From the NCBI GenBank assembly GCA_039111635.1, contig JBCAQO010000009.1:1958769-2022768 (forward strand): DNA of 64,000 nucleotides, read 5' to 3'. The position numbers and the translations under genes are program-made. Below are positions 31,744 through 41,534 of the stretch, in pieces; the stretch's first letter is position 1; every line of letters begins with the position of its first letter. Below the pieces are notes generated by a model, which was given only the letters and a program-made list of their open reading frames with translations, did no database searches and was not told where the DNA came from. Source of the stretch: Heterobasidion occidentale (lineage: Eukaryota; Basidiomycota; Agaricomycetes; Russulales; Bondarzewiaceae).

Positions 31744-32161
31744 GACTCTAATGGTGACGATGCCAGAACTCACCTTTAACGCCTCGTGCGTGTCTCATCC
31801 ATCAGTCTGTGTGCATTGCTAACGTTCTCCATTTGTTATACCATTTCCGGATGCCCCCCAAAGTAGGACACGTCCTCCGGCGATCCTCGCGCTGGCGGCA
31901 CGCGCTCGTCACCAATGTCGCGCAGTCGTGTCGCTATGTATCTGACCTTCCCTCTACACGATTCCCCTTACTCCTGTCCTCGTTAGCGATAGCCCAACGC
32001 TCTGCAATATAACTTTCTTATAGTCTGATGTTCGTCGTGTCGAAAACAATACAACATAACAAGAATGAGGCAACGAGAGCAATGACAACGTGTGGACAAG
32101 AAAACAATGCACAACGAAAGCAATTAGTATGGAGAGATCAAGAACGCCCCATACGAACTCG
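31744..32161. other. Intergenic, no gene seen
   Basis: Between the CCT2 remnant and a small minus-strand gene fragment. Only short ORFs. Confidence 0.4.
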
Positions 32162-32637
32162 TCAATCTTCCTTAGGCACCAAAACCACAACCTCCCATTC
32201 ATTACGATCGTCAGGGATGTGCATAGACTGCCGCGTCTTACCCTTGCCCGAAACCACGTCCAAGCGTTCCCCCCCGCTTCCGTACACCACCACCTGGACA
32301 TGATCCCGGCGGTCCAAGGTGTTGTATCGGTAATAGCGTCCGCGGGTCGTGCTCGGCATACCACGGTGGGGGAAACTTTTGTGTAACGTGGTGCTGAAGG
32401 GTCACAGCATCAGGTACATCCTACTGAACGCGCCAATACTCACTTAATGACTACTTTTCCCGCTCCACGGACGCCCCTCTCGGCCAGGAATCGGAAGTAC
32501 TCTCGTACCGTCCGTTCCATGTCCTCCTTGTCCTTCGCTTTCCTGCTGTACTGCGACCCGTGCGCCCACCAAAGCCGCGGGTCGACGTGCGGCTCTTCCT
32601 CCCCCTTCCAACGATTCCGAGCATCCACATCAGTCAC
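32162..32637 (-). pseudogene. Small uncharacterised gene fragment, probably 5'-truncated
   Basis: Two pieces join in frame over an intron of about 70 nt (RGVRGAGKVVI at the donor; TTLHKSFPHRGMPSTTRGRY after the acceptor), giving ~135 residues ending VVLVPKED. The coding-like character (clean GTGAGT donor, CAG acceptor, periodic charge) suggests a real gene. There is no in-frame ATG near its start: an upstream stop is followed by GATGCAG, which could be an acceptor. Its 5' end lies only 27 bp from the stop of paralogue B, so insertion of B probably removed its first exon. No family recognised. Confidence 0.45.
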
Positions 32638-32663
32638 TGCATCATTGCATCAAGTTAAAGCGT

Positions 32664-34228
32664 TTACTCCTCAGCGTCTTGAATCACCTTCTTCTTTTTC
32701 GACTTCGGGCCCTCATGCTCAGCTTCCGACTTGCGCTTCCGGCCTGCTGTCTTTGTCGACGATTGAGGAGCCGCAGAGCCGCTTTTTCCACCTTTGTTGT
32801 GCAATTGCCGATCCAGCTCCTCATTGAACCCAATACATCGGAGACCGAAGCACTGGACTTTGAGTATGCCGGTAGCGTACATGCCTTTGATCATGTCTTC
32901 CGAGACACGGGGGACTGAGTCCCGCTGCATAATAGCATTTTGTACGATTTGTTTATGGTTGACCTGGATAAAAAGGGCAATCAGACACACACCTAGTGTA
33001 TCGCATGACTAAATAGTTGGCTCACGAAAGGTATCCTATTAAGATCCACCACGTCGCTAAAAACGCATTGATATTCTCCAAGATATATCCACGATACTTG
33101 ATCGCGGCGAAGGAATACATCCCGTACTTGGCCTCTTGCTGGAGCCGTAGTATCCAACTGCCATTGATTTTTTTTGTTTTTTCGGTCGACCCCTTCTGGG
33201 AAAAATCGATATTCTGGCAGTACTACTAGGCCGTGATTGATGTCAGATGTGTGGAACAACATCTCCGATTGAGAAAGTTGGAAGAAGTCGTCTGTGGAGC
33301 TAAGAAAGGAGTTTCAGCAACAATTCTCTGCAATACGAACGACACCTCAGTCACATACGCAAGTACTTCCCAGGTCTTGTATATAATTTGATGTGATACT
33401 CAGCATCTGAGATTCAAGGTCGAGATTACAAGGCGACAAACCGGAGGTTTCTGGAATGCTTTGCCATTTAGGAATGGTTTGATGGAACGCAAACCAGGAC
33501 GTTGGAATATGTTTGCATGGGATGTCTGAAACCATTGGGTGACAGACAGTGTCCATGATTTAGGATCAAACATGTCCGTCGTTGTCGCGGAATTCACGTA
33601 TGTCTGGCGATAGCGTTGTCAACCGCATTGTTCGAGCAAAGACGAGACAGAATAACTTTTTCTGTAGCGGCAGTCTCTACATCTGGCGCATTTTCGGCCT
33701 CTGCTTCCTCCAATCGGGTGCGCAGTTCTCGTGTAGTCTATGTTCTTCAGTACTGGAGCAGTTATTCCAGGAAAGCACACCTCATACCGTTTTGAGTTCT
33801 TTATAGGCCTGCTTCATGGCCTGATATTTCGTCTTATATTTTGAGATGTCCTCCTGAGCGGCTGGCTACAAGTATTTGAGTAAGATTTCTAAGAGAATTA
33901 CGGAGGGATACCGCATACCTCTTCCGCAGCCTCAAGGTCGATCGTTTCTGGAACAGCACGGTAGTGGTGGCGGTGTGCTTCGTCCTCTTGAGACTCGCGT
34001 TGTTGTACCTTGGGTAGTTCCTCTTGGTATGTGACACAGCCCTTCTCACAGTGATGCATGACGTACCGAGGGATCCCACTCGAGTTTGATCTGCGAAAGA
34101 TATGGATCGGTCGAGGAAAGCCGTGTCCACGTGGGGATTTTGCGCAGCTGAGCTTGCAGCGCGGCGAGCTCCTTCTCCATCCGTGCCGCTTTTCTTTTCA
34201 CTTTTATGACCTTGTCAATAGCCTCCAT
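32664..34228 (-). CDS. Paralogue B: coiled-coil protein with DUF6697-like domain
   Basis: Close relative of paralogue A in opposite orientation. Shared segments include KVIKVKRKAARMEKELAALQ, WTRLSSTDPYLSQIKLEWDP, RDQVSWIYLGEYQC and, nearly unchanged, GILKVQCFGLRCIGFNEELD through KSKKKKVIQDAEE. The exon plan is that of A: using the donor after IPF (GTGAGCC) avoids a TAG that would otherwise stop translation. The first ATG of A and C is GTG here, so translation would begin two codons later (34228) or at an upstream in-frame ATG (34276). I found no certain disabling mutation, though a few middle exons are hard to define. Confidence 0.62.
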
Positions 34229-34589
34229 GTCCACGGTGAAAGAGAGAGGATGAACTGAGTTGAGGGTAGGAGACATTGGAGCGCTTAGGCCAAATTAAGG
34301 ACGCCGCTTGCAAGCGCTTGTCGGCAGGACCCGGATCAGCGAACTTCTCTTATGAGCAACTTGTAGCGACGACTCTTGACTTGCTCATCCGTCTGCTAAT
34401 CGCGGGGATGTGAGGCATGCATTTCTTGAGCCTATCAATTCCTGGGACCTTCGGTTCCAGGTTTCAGAACAGATATTAATAAGCGATTTGTCAGCTTTTC
34501 CTCATTCCTCCTGCGTCGAGATTGGGCGTGACCAAAAACCATGTCGTAACGCCTCTGTCACGAGTCGGCTGGCTTCGCACAGCTTCTCC

Positions 34590-35067
34590 TTATTCTTCCT
34601 CCTCCTCAGACGCGCTCACATGTACCAACCCATCGACCGCGAAGGGCCCTTTCCAATGACCATGTATCTTTGGAACATGGGATTTGGACGCTGAAATGTC
34701 AGCTTCGTCCTTGAAGGCCTCAGAGGCCGTGCGAGTGTTTGCATGAGGAAGGGGGTCGGCATCCACGTCCCTGCTCTCAGTATGGCCAATGCCTGCTCGC
34801 CCAGCATCGAGCATGATCATTGGAAGGGGCCGGAGTCTCTGGGAGGAAGACCCCTGAGTTAAGAGAACATCTGCTGCAGGCAAATATGAGCACTCATGCT
34901 TGATTCCATAAACAGCCACATCAGGGCTGCCCCCCTTGTTTTCCTCCACTGGCAACTGCTGCAGGGACTCTTGTGAAGAATTGAGTGGTGGATGGTCACA
35001 CCATGACCCGCAGGAGCGACCCCCATGCACATCATCCCACGCACGCATGAACTGCGTGAAGCAAAAG
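34590..35067 (-). pseudogene. Open frame cut by an LTR, unknown protein
   Basis: A 152-codon ORF (Met at 35048) ending in an acidic tail (HVSASEEEEE) is open upstream into the LTR boundary at 35068 and reads FTQFMRAWDDVHGG there. No domain recognised. It looks like the 3' part of a gene or mobile element whose 5' end was separated by the LTR insertion; chance ORF remains possible. Confidence 0.3.
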
Positions 35068-35615
35068 TGTTAGGACCGCATCCTAACATGTGCTTTGGAC
35101 GTGAGCAGATGGGCTGGTCAAGTGCTTTGGACGTGATTCAGACTTGGACCGTTCTCCATGACTCATTACCATTTACATGCTAATGCATGAACACTGACTT
35201 ATCGTTCCTGGTTCTTGATGTGGATAGACACTGGTTCCTGACCCTGTTCCTGGTTCCTGATTGATCAAAGATGTGGACAGACATTAGTGATCTTGTACTA
35301 TACTTAGATCAATGACACATCTTCACTTACAAATCTTGATCATTTACTTCGGTACCTGAGAAGCGCACAGACCAGATTGCGATCCGGCCTAGATACTTCT
35401 TTGTATAAATAGGCAAGATGAGCTTCTAAGAAGCTCAGCTCGTTCACCTGTAATACACTCGATCTTTGCACTGCGCCCAGTGTCTGGCTACCTTCCTAGC
35501 CCACACTTTGTGATCTCTGTCAGATCTGAGAAATCCTTTACACGGTCTGACGACGCCCTGGACTTGTCTCCCTTCCCATTCCTCCCTCTACTCATCCACT
35601 ACTACACCGGCCTAG
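35068..35615 (+). mobile_element. LTR type 2 (TGTTAG...), truncated copy
   Basis: Begins TGTTAGGACCGC and matches, in opposite orientation, the first ~560 of 833 bp of the LTR at 59141-59973, including a TATAAATAGG-like promoter near 35403. It stops abruptly at CCGGCCTAG where a chromovirus LTR (TGTTATGACTTG) begins, so it was interrupted by that insertion. The remaining ~270 bp are not found nearby in this orientation. Confidence 0.8.
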
Positions 35616-36883
35616 TGTTATGACTTGACCGATCGGAGCCCGTCGGGGCTGGTCTATCTGATGGTTCAAGCATCACATGCTAGGCGGCTGTTATGACTTG
35701 ACCGATCGGGGCCCTTCGGGGTCGGTCTAACCGATGGATCAAGCATCACATGCTAGGCGGCTCCACTACGGAGCATACATCAAGGTATTCGGCATGTCCT
35801 TAGGAGCCGACAAGACCGATGGTTCTTCAAGACATCGGTAGAGGCTATATGAGAGGGACACGAGGCTCACAGAGTTCACGCGGTAATAAGAGACGTATTC
35901 ACATGCCATGGGCTTAGGGCTTACGGGTAAGCACCTCGTCGCACCATGATGGATCAGTGCGACTGGAGAAGTACAAGAGTAGGCGCCGACAGAGAAAGAC
36001 GGCGGCCATAGCTCTCCTAGGATGGAAACCTGGAGAAGCACACGGACTCTTACCCTATACCCTATACAGTATATAAGGCCCATAGAATAGGCTGAGGATC
36101 TTCATTCTATTCTCTTCGTTCATTCGTATCCTCGAATACGAACCTCTTCGTTCCCCTGTATCTACGCATACAGGGTTCTTAGAGCCAATCATTATTCCCT
36201 CCTGTATCATTGCCTGATACAGTCGAGACTTCGCTCCCCACTCAGTCCACTGTGCGACCTAGGGAAGAACCTGTTACTCTTGGGTTACTGAACGAGCAGT
36301 TCGTAACAGCGGCTCCACTACAGAGTGTACATCAAGGTATTCAGCATGTCCTTATGGTCCAACTGAACCGATGGTTCTTCAAGACATCGATGTAGGATAT
36401 ATGGGAAGGGTCATGGGTACAGTGGAAGATAAGATAGGCATTCACATGCCATGGGCTTAGGGCTTATGGGTAAGCACCTCGTCGCACCAGGATGGATTGG
36501 TGTGACTGGAGAAGTACAAGAGTAGGCACCGGCTGAGAGAGACGGCGACCACAACTCTCCTGGAATGGATACCCGGAGAAGCATACGGACTCTTACCCTA
36601 GACCCTATACAGTATATAAGGCCCATAGAATAGGCTGAGGATCTTCAGTCTATTCTCTTTGTTCTTACACAGTCTTCGTACTGTGTACTTTCGTTCATTC
36701 GTATCTTCGAATACGAAGCTCTCCGTTCTTACGCGGTCTTCACACTGTGTAACTTAGAGTCAATCATTATTCCCTCCTGTATCGCCGCCTGATACAGTCG
36801 AGACTTCGCCCACCACTCAGTCCATTGTGCGACCTAGGGAAGAACCTGTTACTCTTGGGTTATCGAACAAGCAGTTCGTAACA
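35616..36883 (+). mobile_element. Chromovirus LTR (plus orientation), split by a nested LTR
   Basis: TGTTATGACTTGACC at 35616 to TTCGTAACA at 36883. Removing 35689-36308 plus one TSD copy leaves ~643 bp, the expected LTR length. Contains TATATAA at 36613-36619 and the inferred RNA start AGTCTATTCT at 36647-36656. Confidence 0.85.
35689..36308 (+). mobile_element. Solo chromovirus LTR nested in an LTR, TSD GCGGC
   Basis: 620 bp, TGTTATG...GTAACA, flanked by GCGGC at 35684-35688 and 36309-36313. The interrupted LTR resumes with TCCACTAC as expected. Confidence 0.9.
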
Positions 36884-37003
36884 CTAGAATAGACTCGCTT
36901 TTGCCCCTACCTTGCACCACACTTTGCTTGCTGCCACACTCTTTCTCACAACCCTCATCGGTGGCATAGACCCCCACCGAAGAGTGTTACTTCACACACC
37001 CTG
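36884..37003 (+). mobile_element. Leader fragment of a plus-strand chromovirus, with primer-binding site
   Basis: The 120 nt after the LTR match the sequence next to the 5' LTRs of elements 1 and 2. The AGAATAGACT at 36886-36895 is the exact complement of AGTCTATTCT at the inferred 5' end of the LTR transcript, so priming would be by self-pairing. The fragment stops at CACACCCTG, where the 3' LTR of element 2 begins. Confidence 0.8.
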
Positions 37004-37013
37004 TGTTAAGAAC

Positions 37014-37655
37014 TGTTACGAACTGCTTGTTCAGTAACCCAAGAGTAACAGGTTCTTCCCTAGGTCGCACAATGGACTGAGTGGTGGGCGAAGTCTCGAC
37101 TGTATCAGGCGGCGATACAGGAGGGAATAATGATTGACTCTAAGTTACACAGTGTGAAGACCGCGTAAGAACGGAGAGCTTCGTATTCGAAGATACGAAT
37201 GAACGAAAGTACACAGTACGAAGACTGTGTAAGAACAAAGAGAATAGACTGAAGATCCTCAGCCTATTCTATGGGCCTTATATACTGTATGGGGTATAGG
37301 GTAAGAGTCCGTGTGCTTCTCCAGGTTTCCATCCTAGGAGAGCTGTGGCCGCCGTCTTTCTCATCGGCGCCTACTCTTGTACTTCTCCAGTCACACTGAT
37401 CCATCATGGTGCGACGAGGTGCTTACCCATAAGCCCTAAGCCCATGGCATGTGAATGCCTGTCTTATCAATCCGCTGCATCATTGACCCTTCCATATAGC
37501 CTTTACCGATGTCTTGAAGAACCATCGGTTTTGTCGGCTCCTAAGGACATGCCGAATACCTTGGTGTACGCTCCGTAGTGGAGCCGCCTAGTATGTGATG
37601 CTTGATCCATCGGTTAGACCGGCCGCGAAGGGCCCCGATCGGTCAAGTCATAACA
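37014..37655 (-). repeat. Element 1, 3' LTR (642 bp)
   Basis: Runs TGTTACGAACTG...GTCATAACA on the plus strand. Same length as the partner at 47132-47773; differences are one substitution and two single-base indels. Confidence 0.93.
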
Positions 37656-40099
37656 TTACCCCCTTTCTAGGTCCCAACTCCTGAGGGGACTACTCGCTTG
37701 AGCAGAAACGAGCTTCATCGTCATTCCACGGACAATTGCTTGCTGGTCGTCAAAAATAGATTGGATGCGTCTTCCCAATATCACTTCGTTTTCTGGGGCG
37801 AAGACCGACCTACGTCGTTTACAACACGCCTAGGAGTTTTCCTTCTCCGTTGAGCTGTTTGATTTGAAGTTCGGGGCATAGCCACAGTACCCTGTCCCTT
37901 CTCCCGGTGTTCTTCCTTCACCGCACGTTTGTGTGAGTACACTCCTAGAGTCAATAGGCAGCTACTCGACCAGGGCTCCCTGGTAGGTTTGTTAAGCCAG
38001 TATTTTCTCTGGCGACGATGCAGAAAGGTGTCGTGCGAACGATTATAGGATGAAATAGAACTTGTCTGTGGATGGTGTGTGGTCGTTCTTCTTCAAAAGT
38101 GCCGAAGGCCATGTCTCAGTGTTTCCAGGATAGATCTTCATCTCCTGATCTCCGGTATCGAGGGGGACTCTCCAGGTGTGTGGTTGATCGCTTTACTAAG
38201 GCTTAGGCCCACCAACCTATCAAGAGCGAACATTTCTCTTGACTTGTCTTGAGTCCGGCAAGACCCCTTTGAAGATCCCTAACTCTGTCAGCCCCATACG
38301 GTGGCCTTGTCAGGTTAGAGATTGAGTGTTCGTCCCAGAGTTTGTTTTCACTAAGGGTATTGGACACGAGGTAAGGACTTTGAATAGACTTTGAACCCCA
38401 TGGTCTCTTGAATAGATCATGGTATCCACCTTGACGGTAATTATGCGGGGTCAGCGTAAGGTATGTCCTGGTAGTTTAACGTCGTGCCGGACGTCCGTAG
38501 TTTTGCGTCTTTGCGGACGTCGGCTAGTTTATCCTTAAGTCGTCGCGGACTGAGGCTAGTTTATACATAAGTCGTTGCGGACTGCCCTGTTAGTTTATGC
38601 CAAGGTCGTTGCGGACCTATCCATCTCCCAACGTAGGAGTACCTGTAAACAAGACAGCAGGCGTTTCTGCGTGCCGGAACATTCATCGGTGATGCGCATA
38701 GGGCCGTAGACCAGTTCCTCCTTCTTGACAGGGTTCCCATTGAGGCAAGATGGTGACGGTTATACTATATCAAACCGGATAACTTTATAGAGTTTGTGAG
38801 AATAGACCTTTAAGCCTATTTTGACACAACTCACACGGCCCTGTAGACAGAAGGGCAGCTCAGTTTATCGTTCATGAAGGACGGCAACTAGTTTATAGTC
38901 ATGAAGGACGTCCGCTATCGCCTGGCTTGAACCTCCCGAGCCTCAATAGATTTAAATCCTCCGGGTGAGGGTAGTTTAAGGTCATTTCGGACTAGTTGAT
39001 GGTCAAGGTCGTGACCATCAACCACGTCTCCTATCCTTGAAGGAGTAAGTAGTTTATCGTCATCGCGGACTAGATCAACATCGTGGTGTCAACAACGATG
39101 TCAATCGACATCTCCTATGCTGAAAGAGTGGTAGTTTAACGTCTTTGCGGAACGGCTCGTAGTTTTACATCGTTGCGGATGATCGCAACACGAGGCACGA
39201 TCCCAGTTGCCCCTTGACTGGCCCTTGAAGCGGAATCCTTGCTTCGGACTTCAAGGGTAGAATTGGGGCGCACCATGGAGTAGTTGTGGTTCGTTGTCGT
39301 CGGAAGACTGACAACCCGCTCCATGTCCCCAAACCCCTCGCACGGATTGAACCGTGTCGACCCCATATTCTTTACTGTAGGCGTATGGAATATGGAAGCG
39401 CCTCGACCTAGTCGGCAGGGTTCTGCAACGGTGGAGGCCCTCACTTCCACCGTCTGCCAGAATACACCACGCTCCGAGGGTCCCTTGGTAGCTTTAGCGT
39501 CGTTCCGGACGGTAACTAGTTTTATCGTCATTGCGGACCAAGCCTTTCGTAGTTTTACATCGTTTGCGGATGTATTTTCTCCGTTTTGGGTACTAATGGA
39601 GTGCGGCCATCAGTTCCTGCATCGCTGATAGGGTCCCCTAATGCGGAACGACCCTGTAAAACCGGAGATCCAAAGTGGGACGTCCAAGACACCTGTCAGA
39701 CCTTGACAGCGAGGTTGGTCCACCGTTCCCCGACGGTGGATATGCAACACGATTTCCCACCAATTCATGCATCATTCGTGTACCAGTTATGTTGTGAATC
39801 CTAAGGGCCTCCTAATGCGGAAAGGGCCCTGTAAAACTGGGGATCCAAGCGGGACGCCCGATTCGCTTGTCAGAATACCTCTTGACAACGAGAGTGTTGA
39901 ATGCTTGTCCTTCATCTTGAGACCGGAGGGCTGCAACGCGAAATGGTCAGGTACTTCCCCTGCCTTCTTATCTTTTCACAGTTTAACGTCATGCAGGACG
40001 TTCGTTCCGGCGTCCTGTGCGTGAAACCGGTACCTGTGATGCGGAGGGTCCTTTCTCTCCGTCATCATGTTAAAACCAGGGGTTCCTCAACTCCCTGGT
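37656..40099 (-). mobile_element. Element 1 long 3' region with an iterated AGTTTA...GCGGAC motif
   Basis: About 2.4 kb without a convincing ORF between the extra ORF and the LTR. It contains about 15 dispersed copies of a ~20-28-nt motif with consensus TAGTTTA, variable spacer, CGTCrTTGCGGAC (near 38471, 38496, 38523, 38555, 38590, 38861, 38889, 38971, 39049, 39131, 39159, 39489, 39517, 39550, 39983). The same motif recurs in the matching region of element 2. Two copies of a longer box (CCCTGTAAAAC and GATCCAA with GCGGAA upstream) lie near 39650 and 39830. Confidence 0.75.
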
Positions 40100-41476
40100 T
40101 TAGTATCCTCCGCCAATGTCTCCATAATCTCCGTACCCTTCGTCTGGTCTGTAGTAAGGGTTGGCGTCGTCATAGTTATCGCCGTCGACCTCGTCCCAGG
40201 CGTCTAGTTCTGCTCGAGTCCAGGAAGTAGTTCGCTGAGTCGGGCGCTGGCGGATTGGAGCTCTTCTACCAATGTGCGGATGCGCTCCTTCAGCTCGATT
40301 ATCTCGAGGACGGTTTGGAGTCGGCGAATCTCTTGGTCGAGTTCTTCTAGGACTGCTTCGCCTGGGCTGGAGGGTTGCTCTTGTTCTCTGGCTCCCACGT
40401 CCCTCGTTCCTCCTGTACCTTGGAGGGCGCTCCTCATTGCTGCCTCCTGCGTCCTGCCCGGTGGATTGTCCTGCCGATATGGGAGGAAGGGCCTCTCGGT
40501 CCCTTCGTGCCTGTCGTTGGACCGTAGCCCAGACGTATTCGGTCTGGGTGGTCGCGTCTCGACTGCTTGTAGCCGGTACCGTTCTGCTAGCTTCGCTCCA
40601 TGGTTGGACGCGGAATGGGTCAGTCCGAACGGGATGGGCGTGACTTGAATGTCCTGTGTCGGTGCGCGAAATGAGGGCGGGTAGGAGCTCCAGATTGATG
40701 AAGGAGGAGAACTCGTCTGGATGAATGAGTAGGGCGTAAGCCCCATTATTTCCTCGGGCGTACCAGGAGGCGGCTCTATGGTCATCTGCATAGGCCAGAA
40801 GCCTGACCTGGTCGCTCGCGTCAGCGAGGCGTCGGGGTATGTCATCGCTCTCGCTTCCTGGTTGCCCTGCGAAGAAGTTAGCGAGCCTTTGTAAGGCCAG
40901 CGCTGTGGCCATCTGAATTACCGCGGAGATGGTGGTGCGTTGGAGTAGGGCATCTCCTAGTCCTTCCAACTCTCCGGGGTGCAGATCTCGACTACCGGTA
41001 GGGGGCCCTCTGGTCCTGGCAGCCGATGTACCAGCCGTTGCTGGTTCTTGTACACCTGCCTCAACAGTTGTAGGCGATGCCAGGTTCGAAGGGTTTCCTG
41101 GTCTTCTTCTGCCTCTCGCCTCCTGTCTTGCGTCTCCTTGAGCCAACGCTGTCGTCGGTCGCGGAGGCGTTGACGGAGTATGCCTTCCTTCTGCTTGACG
41201 TCTTTCATCGTGCTCGTCATGAGCTCTCTCAAACCGTGGTGAGGCTCGGGGACCCGTTCGATCTTCGACGGTGAGCGCGGTTTGGTGGACACTGATTTGT
41301 ACAGGAGCTCCTCCTGGTGTCGTTGGGCGGCTGCTTCGGCTAGGGCGTCCAGTGTCGGGGTTGGCCACGGCCAGAATGATGTCTGGCGAGGGGTTTCTTG
41401 AAGGGGAGGAGGTAGTTCCGTCATCGATGAGCATGGCACGTCCAGGGGAGTATTCCAGGGAGGAGTGGTTGGACAT
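40100..41476 (-). CDS. Element 1 extra 3' ORF (ORF3), 458 aa, unknown function
   Basis: Uninterrupted reading frame from MSNHSSLEYSPGRAMLIDDG to YGDYGDIGGGY, downstream of the integrase/chromodomain end. It is rich in Arg, Pro, Ser and Thr, with an order-promoting middle (TISAVIQMATALALQRLANF, RLLAYADDHRAASWYARGNN, FSSFINLELLPALI). Element 2 carries the same ORF (52291 downward) with many substitutions but the same middle block. No signal peptide or membrane segment is evident, so it is not an obvious envelope protein. This is the only intact long ORF of element 1, although the element's pol is frameshifted. Confidence 0.7.
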   Translation of the reverse strand: MSNHSSLEYSPGRAMLIDDGTTSSPSRNPSPDIILAVANPDTGRPSRSSRPTTPGGAPVQISVHQTALTVEDRTGPRASPRFERAHDEHDERRQAEGRHTPSTPPRPTTALAQGDARQEARGRRRPGNPSNLASPTTVEAGVQEPATAGTSAARTRGPPTGSRDLHPGELEGLGDALLQRTTISAVIQMATALALQRLANFFAGQPGSESDDIPRRLADASDQVRLLAYADDHRAASWYARGNNGAYALLIHPDEFSSFINLELLPALISRTDTGHSSHAHPVRTDPFRVQPWSEASRTVPATSSRDATTQTEYVWATVQRQARRDREALPPISAGQSTGQDAGGSNEERPPRYRRNEGRGSQRTRATLQPRRSSPRRTRPRDSPTPNRPRDNRAEGAHPHIGRRAPIRQRPTQRTTSWTRAELDAWDEVDGDNYDDANPYYRPDEGYGDYGDIGGGY

Positions 41477-41534
41477 GTGCTGGGGAGGATTCTTGCTTTG
41501 AAAGAGGGAGGGGTGCCTCCCTTTTTATATCTTT

